A stretch of DNA of 35,190 nt. Origin: Betaproteobacteria bacterium. Its GTDB lineage: Bacteria; Pseudomonadota; Gammaproteobacteria; Burkholderiales; Burkholderiaceae_C. Below, one piece after another: positions 25,874 through 35,190 of the stretch (position 1 is its first letter; each line of letters opens with the position of its first letter). The DNA lies in assembly GCA_009919175.1 (NCBI GenBank), contig RGCL01000025.1, positions 1 to 35,190 of the forward strand, read 5' to 3'. The translations under genes and the position numbers were made by a program. The notes below the pieces were generated by a model. That model ran no database searches, was not told the DNA's origin, and saw nothing but the letters and a program-made list of their open reading frames with translations.

Positions 25874-28800
25874 CACATCACCACCTTTGCCGCGCGGATG
25901 GGGACCGAATCCGGCGGTGTCCTCAGCCGTTTTCGCACCCAACAATGGCTGGATCGCCTCACCGCCCTTGACCCTCACATCGTGTCGCTGCACACCCAGC
26001 ATCACTTCCTGGTGGCCACAGCGCAGCCCTTGGGCACCGACGAGGCGCAGCGCCTGGGCCAATTGCTCGATGCCCAGCCCCTGGGCGCATCCACCGCCAC
26101 CGTTCCCTCCGACCGCACCCGCCTGGTGGTGGTGAGCCCCCGTGTGGGCACGATTTCACCCTGGGCATCCAAAGCCACCGACATCGCCCGCAACTGCGGC
26201 ATGTCCTTGCAGCGCGTGGAGCGCATCACCCTCTACACCCTGGGCTTTGACCGCGCCAAGGCAGCCCAGGCATCGCCCTGGCCAGCCCTCGCTGGCCTCT
26301 TGCACGACCGCATGACCGAGTCGGTGTTTGATCACCCGGCCGCCGCCCAGGCCTTGTTCGAGTCCCTGCGTGCAGCCCCCTTGGCCCAGGTGGACCTCCT
26401 GGGTCTGGGCAAGTCCGCCCTCGAGCAGGCCAATCGCGATTGGGGGCTGGCCTTGGCCGACGACGAGATCGACTATCTGCTGGAGGCCTACCAGCGCATG
26501 GATCGCAATCCCACCGACGTGGAGCTGATGATGTTTGCCCAGGCCAACAGCGAGCACTGCCGGCACAAGATCTTCAATGCGCAGTTCACCATCGATGGTC
26601 AGGCGCAGCCTCAGAGCCTCTTTGCCATGATTCGCCACACCCACGCCGCGCATCCGGCGCACACCGTGGTGGCCTACGCCGACAACGCCTCGGTGATCGT
26701 TGGCCATGAGCTGGAACGCTGGGTGGCCAGATCCCATCCGGCCGACCCTGGCGCTGCGCCCTATGTGCGCGAGACCGCCTTGCACCATGTGCTCATGAAG
26801 GTGGAGACCCACAACCACCCCACGGCCATTTCGCCCCATCCGGGTGCAGCCACTGGGGCCGGTGGCGAAATCCGCGACGAAGGGGCAACAGGGCGGGGTG
26901 CCAAACCCAAGGCCGGCTTGGCGGGCTTTTCGGTCTCCCGGCTCTGGGGCGAGGCGGCTGAGGCCGCCGGTGCTCGCCCAGCCCACATGGCCTCGGCCTT
27001 GCACATCATGACCGAGGGACCTTTGGGGGCAGCGGCCTTCAACAACGAATTTGGTCGTCCCAACCTGGCGGGATACTTCCGCGAATACGAACAAGTTGTC
27101 GATGGGGTGCACCGTGGCTACCACAAGCCCATCATGATTGCGGGCGGCCTGGGTCAGATCGAGGCCAGCCAGACCTTCAAATGCGCATTGCCCGTGGGCA
27201 CGCTGCTGGTGCAGTTGGGTGGACCGGGGATGCGCATTGGCCTGGGCGGCGGTGCGGCAAGTTCCCTGGCCAGTGGCAGCAATGCGGCGGAACTGGACTT
27301 CGATTCGGTGCAGCGTGGCAATCCCGAGCTGGAGCGGCGCGCGCAAGAGGTGATCAACCATTGCTGGTCCAGCCTGGATCACAACCCCATTCTGGCCATT
27401 CACGATGTGGGCGCAGGGGGCTTGTCCAATGCCTTTCCCGAGCTGGTCAACGACGCAGGCCGTGGTGCCCGCTTTGACCTGTCGGCCATTCCCCTGGAGG
27501 AAAGCGGCCTCTCTCCCCGCGAGATCTGGTGCAACGAAAGCCAGGAGCGCTATGTGCTCGCCCTCAACAACGTCGCCGATGCGCATGCCCTCTCTCGCTT
27601 CAAGGCCCATTGCGAGCGCGAGCGTTGCCCCTATGCGGTGGTGGGCGTGACCACCGAGGCTCGGGATCTCTTGCTCACCCGCGAGCCGGACTCGCCAGCG
27701 GTGGACATGCCGCTGGAGGTGCTGCTGGGCAAACCGCCGCGCATGCACCGCGAGGTGAGCCGCTTGCCCCGCCGCGGACAAGCCCTGACCTTGGACGGCC
27801 TGAGCCTGCAAGAGGCGGTGATCTCGGTGCTCAGTCACCCCACCGTCGCCTCCAAGCGCTTTCTGATCACCATTGGCGACCGCACGGTGGGTGGCCTCAG
27901 CCACCGCGATCAGATGGTGGGGCCATGGCAAGTGCCGGTGGCCGATTGCGCCATCACCCTGGCGGACTTCAAAGGCTGTGCCGGTGAGGCCATGGCCATG
28001 GGCGAGCGAACCCCCTTGGCCAGCCTGGATGCGCCTGCATCCGGCCGCATGGCCGTGGCCGAGGCCATCACCAACTTGTTGGCGGCGCCCATCTCACTGG
28101 ACAAGGTGCGCCTGAGCGCCAACTGGATGGCCGCTTGCGGCGAAGCAGGTGAAGACGCAGCCCTCTATGACACGGTCAAGGCCGTGGGGCTGGAGTTGTG
28201 TCCCGCCTTGGGCGTGTCCATTCCCGTGGGCAAGGACAGCTTGTCCATGCGCAGCCACTGGCAGCACCAAGGCCAAGCGCGCCAGGTCATTTCTCCGGTG
28301 AGCCTCATCGTGAGTGCCTTTGCCAGCCTCGACGATGTGCGGGGCAACTTCACGCCCCAGTTGCAGGCGCAAGGGGACACCAGCCTCATCCTCATCGACC
28401 TGGGGCAGGGTCAGCATCGCATGGCGCAAAGCACCCTGGCTCAGGTGCTGGATCAGTCAGGCGAGCGCGTGCCCGATCTGGATGACCCGGCCTTGCTGGT
28501 GAACCTGGTCAAGGCCATCCATGCCTTGCGCCAGCAAGGTCTGGTGCTGGCCTACCACGACCGCAGCGATGGCGGCTTGCTGGCCTGCGTGGCCGAGATG
28601 GCGTTTGCTGGCCATGTGGGCGTGGCGCTCAATGTGGATTTGCTGGTCACACCGGGCGACGGCATTGCCGACAGCCGAGCCGACCATGGCGACGCCAAGA
28701 ACTGGGCGCAACAGGTGAGCGCGCGTCGGGAGGAAGACACCCTCAAAGCCTTGTTCAACGAAGAGTTGGGTGTGGTCATCCAGGTGCGCACCGAGGACCG

Positions 28801-29890
28801 CTCGCGCGTCATGGCCATCCTTCGCGATCACGACCTCTCCCGCCACAGTCACACCATTGGCAAGACCCGTCCCTGGGATGCGCCCATCGACATGGGCAAA
28901 GGCGCCTTGTCGATTTGGCGCGATGCCAAGGAGATTTTTTCAGCCCGCCTGGAAGACCTCTACCAGGTCTGGGACGTGGTGAGCTGGAAGATCGCCCGCG
29001 AGCGCGACAACCCGGTCTGCGCCGATCAGGAGCATGAACCGGGCGACTGGTCCCAGGATCTGGGCTTGCAGGTCAGGCCCAGCTTTGACCCGGCTCACAA
29101 CGTCGCGGCGCCCTTTGTGAACCTGGCCCGCCCGCGCGTGGCCATCCTGCGTGAGCAAGGGGTGAACTCCCACCTGGAAATGGCCTATGCCTTTGACCTG
29201 GCTGGTTTTGAAGCCCACGATGTGCACATGAGCGATTTGCAGTCTGCACGCATGCGGCTGAGTGATTTCTCGGGCTTGGTGGCCTGTGGCGGTTTCAGCT
29301 ATGGCGACACCCTGGGTGCTGGCGTGGGTTGGGCCAGATCCATCACCTTTCACGCGGCCTTGCGCGAGGCCTTTGAAGCCTTTTTCGCCAGGCCCCACAC
29401 CTTTGGTCTGGGCGTGTGCAACGGCTGTCAGATGTTTGCCGAGCTCGCCCCGCTCATCCCCGGTGCGCAAGCGTGGCCGCGCTTCACCACCAACCTCAGC
29501 GAACGCTTTGAGGCGCGCCTGTCACAGGTGGAGGTCTTGTCCTCACCCAGCCTCTTTTTCGAGGGCATGGCCGGCTCGGTGCTGCCCATCGTGGTCTCGC
29601 ATGGCGAAGGGCTTGCCAATTTCAACTTGCGAGGCGACGCTCAGCAGGTGGTGGCCGCCATGCGCCATGTGGATGCCCAGGGCCAAGCCACCGAGCGCTA
29701 TCCGGCCAACCCCAACGGCAGCCCGGGCGGCCTGTGTGCCGTGACCACACCCGATGGGCGTTTCACGGCCATGATGCCCCACCCCGAACGGGTGTTTCGC
29801 AACCTGCAAATGAGCTGGACCTCGGGCGAGGCCAGCGCCATGAGCCCCTGGATGCGCATGTGGCAAAACGCCCGCCGCTGGGTGGGTTAA
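25871..29890 (+). CDS. purL: Phosphoribosylformylglycinamidine synthase, single-chain
   Basis: A 1339-residue enzyme of purine synthesis, converting FGAR, glutamine and ATP to FGAM. The N-terminal PurS-like domain comes first, then the FGAM synthase core ([12 protein letters not shown] near residue 224, [28 protein letters not shown] near 312-340, [25 protein letters not shown]), and a C-terminal class I glutaminase domain with nucleophile Cys1183 in LGVCNGCQ and MPHPERVFR near the end. Length matches the large proteobacterial form. The ATG at 25871 fits homologues, while upstream in-frame ATGs run into map. No SD sequence is present; a TAGAAT box ends seven bases before the ATG, as in leaderless genes. 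Confidence 0.96.
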   Translation: MHITTFAARMGTESGGVLSRFRTQQWLDRLTALDPHIVSLHTQHHFLVATAQPLGTDEAQRLGQLLDAQPLGASTATVPSDRTRLVVVSPRVGTISPWASKATDIARNCGMSLQRVERITLYTLGFDRAKAAQASPWPALAGLLHDRMTESVFDHPAAAQALFESLRAAPLAQVDLLGLGKSALEQANRDWGLALADDEIDYLLEAYQRMDRNPTDVELMMFAQANSEHCRHKIFNAQFTIDGQAQPQSLFAMIRHTHAAHPAHTVVAYADNASVIVGHELERWVARSHPADPGAAPYVRETALHHVLMKVETHNHPTAISPHPGAATGAGGEIRDEGATGRGAKPKAGLAGFSVSRLWGEAAEAAGARPAHMASALHIMTEGPLGAAAFNNEFGRPNLAGYFREYEQVVDGVHRGYHKPIMIAGGLGQIEASQTFKCALPVGTLLVQLGGPGMRIGLGGGAASSLASGSNAAELDFDSVQRGNPELERRAQEVINHCWSSLDHNPILAIHDVGAGGLSNAFPELVNDAGRGARFDLSAIPLEESGLSPREIWCNESQERYVLALNNVADAHALSRFKAHCERERCPYAVVGVTTEARDLLLTREPDSPAVDMPLEVLLGKPPRMHREVSRLPRRGQALTLDGLSLQEAVISVLSHPTVASKRFLITIGDRTVGGLSHRDQMVGPWQVPVADCAITLADFKGCAGEAMAMGERTPLASLDAPASGRMAVAEAITNLLAAPISLDKVRLSANWMAACGEAGEDAALYDTVKAVGLELCPALGVSIPVGKDSLSMRSHWQHQGQARQVISPVSLIVSAFASLDDVRGNFTPQLQAQGDTSLILIDLGQGQHRMAQSTLAQVLDQSGERVPDLDDPALLVNLVKAIHALRQQGLVLAYHDRSDGGLLACVAEMAFAGHVGVALNVDLLVTPGDGIADSRADHGDAKNWAQQVSARREEDTLKALFNEELGVVIQVRTEDRSRVMAILRDHDLSRHSHTIGKTRPWDAPIDMGKGALSIWRDAKEIFSARLEDLYQVWDVVSWKIARERDNPVCADQEHEPGDWSQDLGLQVRPSFDPAHNVAAPFVNLARPRVAILREQGVNSHLEMAYAFDLAGFEAHDVHMSDLQSARMRLSDFSGLVACGGFSYGDTLGAGVGWARSITFHAALREAFEAFFARPHTFGLGVCNGCQMFAELAPLIPGAQAWPRFTTNLSERFEARLSQVEVLSSPSLFFEGMAGSVLPIVVSHGEGLANFNLRGDAQQVVAAMRHVDAQGQATERYPANPNGSPGGLCAVTTPDGRFTAMMPHPERVFRNLQMSWTSGEASAMSPWMRMWQNARRWVG

Positions 29891-29906
29891 GCCCAGCCCG
29901 GGTGCA

Positions 29907-32285
29907 TCAGGATTTGAGCTTGGCAAAGGCGGCGGCCATGGCGCCAGTGGGTGCACGCGTGGCCGAACCTTGGGCACTGCTTGGGGCGTTGCGTCGCGCT
30001 GCGCTGCGCTCCTCCCCGCGAGGTGCAGCGCCCTTGGCGGCGGTGGGCAGCGCCGCACTCAGGCGCATGGTCAGGCCAATGCGTCCGCGTGCCACATCAA
30101 CCTCAGTCACTTTGACTTTGACCACCTGACCGGTTTTGACCACCTCACGCGCGTCTTTGACAAAGCGTTCGCTCATCTGGCTCACGTGCACCAGACCGTC
30201 TTGGTGCACGCCCACATCCACAAAGGCGCCAAAGGCGGCGACGTTGCTCACCGTGCCTTCGAGCACCATGCCGGCCTTGAGGTCCTTGATGTCCTCCACG
30301 CCTTCATTGAAACGGGCCACCACAAAGTGGCCACGCGGATCACGACCGGGCTTTTCCAGCTCCAACACAATGTCGCGCACCGTGGGCAAGCCAAAGCGCT
30401 CATCGACGAAGGCCTCGGGCTTGATGCGCGAGAGCAGGGCGCTTTGGCCCATCACCGATTCGATGCCCTGGCCCAGGTGGGCGAGCAAGCGTTCAACCAA
30501 GGGATAGGTCTCGGGGTGAACACCGCTGCGATCCAGGGGATTGCTGCCGTTATGGATGCGCAAAAACCCGGCGCATTGCTCAAAGGTTTTGTCGCCCAGG
30601 CCGCTCACCTGACGCAAATCGGTGCGGCTGGCAAACGCGCCATGGGCATCGCGCCAGCGCACCACCGAGCGCGCCACCGCGCTGCTCAGGCCCGCAACCC
30701 GAGCGAGCAGGGGGGCTGAAGCGGTGTTGACATCCACCCCCACGGCATTGACGCAGTCTTCCACCACGGCATCGAGCTTGCGGGCCAAATCCATGGGGTT
30801 GACATCGTGCTGGTATTGCCCCACGCCGATGGATTTGGGATCGATCTTGACCAATTCGGCCAAGGGATCCTGCACCCGCCTGGCGATGCTCACGGCGCCG
30901 CGCAGGCTCACATCCAGATCGGGGAATTCCTGGCTGGCGTATTCGCTGGCCGAATACACCGATGCCCCAGCTTCGCTCACCACCATCTTGGCGATGTGCA
31001 GCGTGGCCAGCTCGGGGCGTTGGATGACTTCGCCAGCGAGGCGATCGGTTTCACGGCTGGCTGTGCCGTTGCCAATGGCGATCAGGCTCACCTGATGCTG
31101 GGCGCACAAGGCAGCCAGGGTATGGCCAGCGCCTTGCCAATCGCGCCGAGGTTCATGCGGGTAGACGGTGCAGGTGTGCAGCAGTTTGCCGGTGGGATCG
31201 ACCACGGCCACCTTCACGCCCGTGCGAATGCCCGGATCCAGCCCCATGACGGTTTTGGCGCCAGCTGGGGGGGCGAGCAGCACATCGCGCAAGTTCGCGC
31301 CAAAGACCTCGATGGCCACGGCTTCAGCCGAGGCGCGCAAGCGGGCAAGCACATCGCGCTCGCTTGAGAGCAGCAGCTTGACCTTCCAGGTCCAGATCAC
31401 ACAGCGGCGCAGGAAGTCATCGGCAAGTCGCTGTTGGTGTTGCCAGCCCAGGTGCCGTGCTAGGCGCGATTCGGCTTCGCCAAGCGCATGCAGGCTGGGG
31501 GCTTGCAAAGCCTCGGGGATGCTCACACGGGCGTCGAGCATGCCCAGCTGACGGCCACGCAACACCGCCAACGCGCGGTGCGAAGGCACCTGGTGCAAGG
31601 GCTCGCGATAGTCCCAATAGTCTTTGAATTTGGCCGTGTCGGGGTGGTCGGGGTTTTGGCCTGTGGCCAGCTGGCTGGTGAGCTCACCCACAGACCACAG
31701 CCAATCCCGCAGCAGCTGCACCAAGGTGGCGTCTTCTGCCCATTGCTCGGACAGCCAGTCGCGCACGCCATCGAGCACGCCCTGGGGGGTGTCAAAGCGC
31801 GTGCCCTCGGGGTCATTGAGCGGGCGAACAAAGGCTTGCGCCTCACTCACGGGATCCAGGCTGGGGTCGTCCCACAAGCGTTGGGCCAGGGGCACCAGAC
31901 CCGCCTCTTGGGCCATCATGCCTTTGGTGCGGCGCTTGGGTTTGTAGGGGAGGTAGAGGTCTTCGAGCGCTTGCTTGGTGGTGACCGCTTCGAGGGCCGC
32001 TTGCAGAGCCGGGGTGAGCTTGCCTTGCGCCTCGATGCTGGCCAGCACACTGGCGCGCCGCTCGTTGAGTTCTCGCAGGTAGATGAGGCGTTCAGACAGC
32101 TGACGCAACTGCACGTCATCGAGGCCACCCGTGGCCTCTTTGCGGTAGCGGGCAATGAAGGGCACGGTTGCCCCGCCATCGAGCAAGGCCACAGCCGCTT
32201 GCACTTGTTGCGGCCTCACTTGTAATTCGTCCGCCAGCAGGCGTTCCAACTCGGTCATGTCGGCAAAAAGCCGCGAGTTTGCCAT
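29907..32285 (-). CDS. tex: Tex family transcription accessory / S1 RNA-binding protein
   Basis: A 792-residue cytoplasmic protein. The N-terminal region has VPFIARYRKEATGGLDDVQLRQL and EDLYLPYKPKRRTKG, hallmarks of Tex. A YqgF/RNase H-like domain follows (VMGLDPGIRTGVKVAVVD near 340), then a helix-hairpin-helix region (VSGLGDKTFEQCAGFLRI near 530), and an S1 domain (LEGTVSNVAAFGAFVDVGVHQDGLVHVSQ near 645-675). The C-terminal tail is basic and low in complexity. Tex binds nucleic acid and influences transcription; its exact role is not settled. Starts at 32285 (MANSRLF) and 32258 (MTELERLL) are both possible; neither has a clear SD sequence. It converges on purL, 16 bases away. Confidence 0.94.
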   Translation of the reverse strand: MANSRLFADMTELERLLADELQVRPQQVQAAVALLDGGATVPFIARYRKEATGGLDDVQLRQLSERLIYLRELNERRASVLASIEAQGKLTPALQAALEAVTTKQALEDLYLPYKPKRRTKGMMAQEAGLVPLAQRLWDDPSLDPVSEAQAFVRPLNDPEGTRFDTPQGVLDGVRDWLSEQWAEDATLVQLLRDWLWSVGELTSQLATGQNPDHPDTAKFKDYWDYREPLHQVPSHRALAVLRGRQLGMLDARVSIPEALQAPSLHALGEAESRLARHLGWQHQQRLADDFLRRCVIWTWKVKLLLSSERDVLARLRASAEAVAIEVFGANLRDVLLAPPAGAKTVMGLDPGIRTGVKVAVVDPTGKLLHTCTVYPHEPRRDWQGAGHTLAALCAQHQVSLIAIGNGTASRETDRLAGEVIQRPELATLHIAKMVVSEAGASVYSASEYASQEFPDLDVSLRGAVSIARRVQDPLAELVKIDPKSIGVGQYQHDVNPMDLARKLDAVVEDCVNAVGVDVNTASAPLLARVAGLSSAVARSVVRWRDAHGAFASRTDLRQVSGLGDKTFEQCAGFLRIHNGSNPLDRSGVHPETYPLVERLLAHLGQGIESVMGQSALLSRIKPEAFVDERFGLPTVRDIVLELEKPGRDPRGHFVVARFNEGVEDIKDLKAGMVLEGTVSNVAAFGAFVDVGVHQDGLVHVSQMSERFVKDAREVVKTGQVVKVKVTEVDVARGRIGLTMRLSAALPTAAKGAAPRGEERSAARRNAPSSAQGSATRAPTGAMAAAFAKLKS

Positions 32286-32321
32286 GAGCCAGGCGGGCTT
32301 TGCGCCGCGCCCTGGATTCAA

Positions 32322-32672
32322 TCAGTGGAAATGACCTTCAAAGCAATGGCGCAGCTCGTGACCCAGCACCACATGATTGGGGTTGGCGCTGGTGACGATG
32401 GTGCACACGCCTGTGGCCCGAGTCCAGCTCGCGCAGGCCACGGGCGTGCCCGCCATGCCACCCACAGGGCGGCCTGCCGCCGCCAATTTTTGGCTGCAGA
32501 CTGCTGAGGCATCCGGTCGCACTTCCCAGGTCAATTTGACTTCCTGGATCACCCGCTGATCGCGGGGCAGTGGTTTGAAGTCCGCATATTCGGCTTCAGG
32601 GATCGTCACACAGCCACTCAGGCCAGACAACAAAGCGATCCCCACGATGGTGTGAAGGAGGGGCGTTTTCAT
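32322..32672 (-). CDS. Small lipoprotein with a C-terminal HELRH (HExxH-type) motif
   Basis: A 116-residue predicted lipoprotein of no named family that I recognise. A short signal peptide ends in the lipobox LSGC with Cys21 as lipidated residue. The mature part has four further cysteines, suitable for disulfides in the periplasm, and ends in GHELRHCFEGHFH: His105-Glu-x-x-His109 with Glu112, His114 and His116 nearby as further possible ligands. HExxH is the zinc-binding core of many metalloproteases, but a whole protease in about 95 residues would be unusual, so metal binding is more likely than proteolysis. The ATG at 32672 begins the signal peptide. It lies 36 bases upstream of tex on the same strand. 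Confidence 0.8.
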   Translation of the reverse strand: MKTPLLHTIVGIALLSGLSGCVTIPEAEYADFKPLPRDQRVIQEVKLTWEVRPDASAVCSQKLAAAGRPVGGMAGTPVACASWTRATGVCTIVTSANPNHVVLGHELRHCFEGHFH

Positions 32673-32877
32673 GCCCAAGGCTTTGCAACGCCCATGCCCA
32701 ACTGGCCTCCATCCTGGGTCGGATTTGGCGTCATGCCTAGGTATTCAATCCTGCGAGGGATCTGATTGCTTTGGGAAACTCAGGTGGCAAATCGCACGGA
32801 TGCCGCCCCTGAATCGAGCGGCAAAGCGGCAAGCTTTGTCCTCCCCCGGCAAGGCAGGTCAAGGCATGGTGTAGCGT
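32673..32877. other. 205-bp gap between the lipoprotein and rlhA with two overlapping hairpins
   Basis: The longest non-coding stretch here. Downstream of the rlhA stop (minus strand) lie two competing stem-loops: CAAAGC/GCTTTG at 32822-32838 (six pairs, five-base loop) and TGCCGC/GCGGCA at 32801-32823 (six pairs, 11-base loop). They share bases 32822-32823, so only one can form fully. Neither has a T run. They may end the rlhA message weakly. The part near 32673-32760 should hold the lipoprotein promoter, but I find no clear -35/-10 pair. I see no RNA gene. Confidence 0.35.
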
Positions 32878-34866
32878 TTAGGCCGTGGCAGGACGGCTTC
32901 GATGAAAGGTCAGCGGATGGGTCTGGTCCTGCATCACCTGGGGCTTGATGCGCCCCACCACATGCATTTCGCAAGGCTTGCAGTCAAAGCGCAGGGTGAG
33001 CTTTTCTTTGCCGTGGATGAGTTGCATGGGCTCGGCTCGCACCGTGCCCTGCACGCCTGTCACCCCTTTGGCCTGCTTGGGGCACAGGCTGAGTGAAAAG
33101 CGCACGCAATGCTTGGTGATCATCAGGCTCACGTCGCCGGCTTCTTCGTTGGACTCATAAGCCGCATCCACCACTTGAACGCCATGGCGGCGATAAAAGG
33201 CATGTGCCTGGTGATTGTAGACATTGGCCAAATAGCTCAGCGCCGTCTCCGGGTAGGGTGCGGGTGGATCGACGGCCTCGCCTCGGGGCAGGCGCGCCAA
33301 GCCCGCCTCGCGCGCCTGCATCAGGGCTTGAACACCCCGGCGACGCAGGTCATTGAGTTGGGCGGCGGGCACAAACCAGTCGCGTTCAAGCGCCAGGCTC
33401 AGGTGCTGGAGCGCAAACGGCGTATCGCCCAGTTTGCCAAGTTGCTGGCCAAAGCGTTCGCGCGATTGCGCAGCGTCCTTGGGCGCTTGATGCACCAGGG
33501 GCAAGTCGGCATGGGCAACAAAGCCATGGGCATCTTGCAGGATGAGGCGCAGACCCTGCTCAAGGGGCTGCTGTGCAGGCTCGTCGCCGCTGTCGACCAA
33601 CCGCATCCACACGTCCATGCGACGCTCGGCGGAGGGCTTGTCCAGCATCCTCACCCAACTCATGTCGCGGTTGCGGTTGAGGGTGAGGCCTTTTTTCAGG
33701 TCGGCATGGTCCGAGACCGGGTCTTTGGGAAAGAGTTGCCACACCAAGGGGTCGTGGGTGGCTTGAGCGCGATTGATGGGCAAGCCCACCAGGTTGTTTT
33801 GCAGGTCAAAGTAGCACAGGCCGTCGCCGTTGTGCAGGACGGTGCCGGGTTGATCGCAGGTGATTTCCAGGTGATCGCGGCCGACGTGGCTGACCCAGCC
33901 AATGGCCTGGCCGGGGTTTTTGGGGCTGTCAAAAGCGCCAATGTCGATCTGCCGACCCTGGACAAAGTAATCGGTGAACTCGCGGTTGAAGTTTTGCAGC
34001 GGGTCGGGGGTGAAGCTGAACTGGCATTGGCCATGCGAGCTGGCGGCCAGCTCGGGGCGCTCGGTGAGGATCTCGTCAAAGAGGCGGCGGTAATGGGCAG
34101 TGATGTTTTTCACATAGCCCATGTCCTTGTATCGGCCTTCGATTTTGAAGCTGCGCACACCAGCTTCGATCAGGGCGCGCAAATTCTCGGACTGGTTGTT
34201 GTCCTTCATGGAGAGCACGTGCTTGTCGTGGGCAACGATGCGACCCGCTTCGTCGCGCACTTCGTAGGGCAGTCGGCAGGCCTGGGAGCATTCGCCCCGG
34301 TTGGCGCTGCGCCCGGTGTGGGCATGGCTGATGTAGCACTGGCCGCTGTAGGCCACGCACAAGGCACCGTGGATGAAGAATTCGGGCACGCAACGCTGGG
34401 GATCGAGCACCTGGTGAATGGCTGCGATCTGGGGCAGGGTCAGCTCACGGGCAAGAACCAGCTTGGACAAGCCCACGTCTTGCAGGAAGCGGGCTTTCTC
34501 AGGGGTGCGGATGTCGGTCTGGGTGCTGGCATGAAGCTGGATGGGGGGCAGGTCCAGCTCCAGCAAACCCATGTCCTGAATGATGAGTGCGTCAACGCCG
34601 ACGTTGTAGCAAGACCAGGCCAACTGGCGCGCAGCCTCGAGTTCATCGTCGCGCAAGATGGTGTTGAGGGTGACGTAAATGCGCGCGTGGTAGAGGTGAG
34701 CCTGGCGAACCAGGCGCTCGATGTCTTGCAAGCTGTTGTCGGCGGTGGCCCGTGCGCCAAAGGACGGCCCGCCAATGTAGACCGCATCGGCACCGTGCAA
34801 CACGGCCTGAATGCCGATGTCGGCGGTTCGCGCCGGCGCCAATAACTCCAGGGTGTGTGCGCTCAT
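32878..34866 (-). CDS. rlhA: U32 peptidase family protein, 23S rRNA hydroxylation factor RlhA (YdcP)
   Basis: A 662-residue member of the U32 family. It starts HTLELLAPARTADIGIQAVLHGADAVYIGGPSFGAR (TIM-barrel-like N-domain), has four conserved cysteines Cys170, Cys177, Cys193 and Cys197 that fit the iron-sulfur cluster site of this family, then the U32 block SFKIEGRYKDMGYVKNIT. The length with a large C-terminal extension matches E. coli RlhA/YdcP (about 650) and not TrhP/YegQ (about 450). RlhA is needed for 5-hydroxycytidine at position 2501 of 23S rRNA. The ATG at 34866 has AAGGGG five bases upstream; the longer reading frame lacks support. The historical peptidase label is likely misleading. 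Confidence 0.88.
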   Translation of the reverse strand: MSAHTLELLAPARTADIGIQAVLHGADAVYIGGPSFGARATADNSLQDIERLVRQAHLYHARIYVTLNTILRDDELEAARQLAWSCYNVGVDALIIQDMGLLELDLPPIQLHASTQTDIRTPEKARFLQDVGLSKLVLARELTLPQIAAIHQVLDPQRCVPEFFIHGALCVAYSGQCYISHAHTGRSANRGECSQACRLPYEVRDEAGRIVAHDKHVLSMKDNNQSENLRALIEAGVRSFKIEGRYKDMGYVKNITAHYRRLFDEILTERPELAASSHGQCQFSFTPDPLQNFNREFTDYFVQGRQIDIGAFDSPKNPGQAIGWVSHVGRDHLEITCDQPGTVLHNGDGLCYFDLQNNLVGLPINRAQATHDPLVWQLFPKDPVSDHADLKKGLTLNRNRDMSWVRMLDKPSAERRMDVWMRLVDSGDEPAQQPLEQGLRLILQDAHGFVAHADLPLVHQAPKDAAQSRERFGQQLGKLGDTPFALQHLSLALERDWFVPAAQLNDLRRRGVQALMQAREAGLARLPRGEAVDPPAPYPETALSYLANVYNHQAHAFYRRHGVQVVDAAYESNEEAGDVSLMITKHCVRFSLSLCPKQAKGVTGVQGTVRAEPMQLIHGKEKLTLRFDCKPCEMHVVGRIKPQVMQDQTHPLTFHRSRPATA

Positions 34867-34917
34867 GGGTGCCCCTTGTTCAAGCGTTGGCTCGGCGTAC
34901 AGCTCAGGACGTGGCAA

Positions 34918-34941
34918 ACGGGGCCGTCACCGTGGCCCCGT
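34918..34941 (-). terminator. Hairpin terminator candidate after the PpiC-type gene
   Basis: ACGGGGCC (34918-34925) pairs perfectly with GGCCCCGT (34934-34941) around an eight-base loop, just after the isomerase stop at 34944. Read on the minus strand the stem is followed by only a short TTT, so termination is probably partial. It separates the isomerase gene from rlhA. Confidence 0.6.
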
Positions 34942-34943
34942 CT

Positions 34944-35190
34944 TCACTGCACCTTGGCTTTGGCGCGGGTGGTTTCCTGGTAAGCGGCCAGACGGCGTTG
35001 CAGGATTTGCTCGCCCAGTTGCGCTTTGACATCCTCGAACTTGGGCATTTCGATGGGGCGGGTGTCGTCCAGGCGGATCACGTGAAAACCAAACTGGGTT
35101 TGCACGGGTGCTGTGCTGACCTCACCTTTTTTCAGGGCCACCATGGCTTCAGAAAACGGTTTGACAAAGGTGGTGGCGGTGGCCCAGTCC
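34944..35190 (-). CDS. Parvulin-type peptidyl-prolyl cis-trans isomerase, C-terminal part only
   Basis: The last 81 or so residues of a protein that continues beyond the right edge. The visible sequence FVKPFSEAMVALKKGEVSTAPVQTQFGFHVIRLDD matches the end of the rotamase (PpiC/parvulin) domain: a helix, the KKGEVS turn and the QFGFHVI strand. A charged helix follows (FEDVKAQLGEQILQRRLAAYQ), as in periplasmic SurA/PpiD/PpiC-like foldases of Burkholderiales. Such proteins isomerise prolyl bonds of exported proteins. The signal peptide and N-terminal chaperone part would lie outside, so localisation is by family only. Confidence 0.88.
   Translation of the reverse strand, partial: DWATATTFVKPFSEAMVALKKGEVSTAPVQTQFGFHVIRLDDTRPIEMPKFEDVKAQLGEQILQRRLAAYQETTRAKAKVQ

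Noticed and set aside
26156..27931. A 591-residue open frame opposite purL
   Set aside because: Antisense to a motif-confirmed purL; no recognisable domain, composition typical of a high-GC shadow frame.
33109..34845. A 578-residue open frame opposite rlhA
   Set aside because: Antisense to rlhA, whose family motifs and cysteines are clear; the opposite product is a Gly/Val/Ala/His-rich shadow.
32878..34866. A secreted U32 collagenase-type peptidase
   Set aside because: No signal peptide, the four cysteines fit an iron-sulfur site, and the length fits RlhA; a role in rRNA modification is better supported than proteolysis.

Overview
This is a high-GC chromosomal window from a betaproteobacterium, most likely order Burkholderiales and close to the Comamonadaceae. 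The call rests on gene content and order: smc-zipA-ligA, dapC-dapD-dapE-prmB, map-glnD, a single-chain PurL, and protein sequences that read like that group. I see no insertion sequence, prophage, CRISPR array, tRNA or rRNA. Genes are densely packed and no stretch above about 205 bases lacks one.

Left part (1-9100), accessory metabolism. A truncated short-chain dehydrogenase faces a DUF3237 protein. An unrecognised protein built on a 12-residue periodic repeat follows. Next, an IclR-type regulator diverges from a branched-chain-amino-acid-type ABC transporter (livJ, livH, livM, livG, livF) whose last gene overlaps a shikimate dehydrogenase homologue. A perfect GTTCG-N5-CGAAC palindrome lies just upstream of the regulator. 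I infer a regulated uptake and catabolism unit, perhaps for a hydroaromatic or aromatic acid; the substrate is not proven. A 63-residue ORF of unknown function follows, with a hairpin over its ribosome binding site.

Middle part (9104-22335), housekeeping. On the minus strand dapC, dapD, dapE, prmB and the ABC-F gene yheS form one tight unit: the succinylase branch of lysine/meso-diaminopimelate synthesis, then ribosomal protein L3 methylation and a ribosome-associated ATPase. Divergent from dapC, with only 19 bases between start codons, runs a single-domain HPt-like protein. After it come smc (chromosome organisation), zipA (FtsZ anchoring) and ligA (NAD-dependent ligase).

Right part (22347-35190). 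glnD and map are on the minus strand. map diverges from purL, and the two start codons sit in mirrored copies of a 10-base sequence. Then, all on the minus strand, come tex, a small lipoprotein with a HELRH motif, rlhA (U32 family rRNA hydroxylation factor) and the C-terminal end of a parvulin-type prolyl isomerase cut by the window edge.

Most of the window is ordinary. The points most worth a second look are the 12-residue repeat protein, the small ORF with its leader elements, the two unusual divergent start regions (dapC/HPt and map/purL), and the coupling of a shikimate dehydrogenase to a liv-type transporter. All calls come from reading the sequence; no database search was run.
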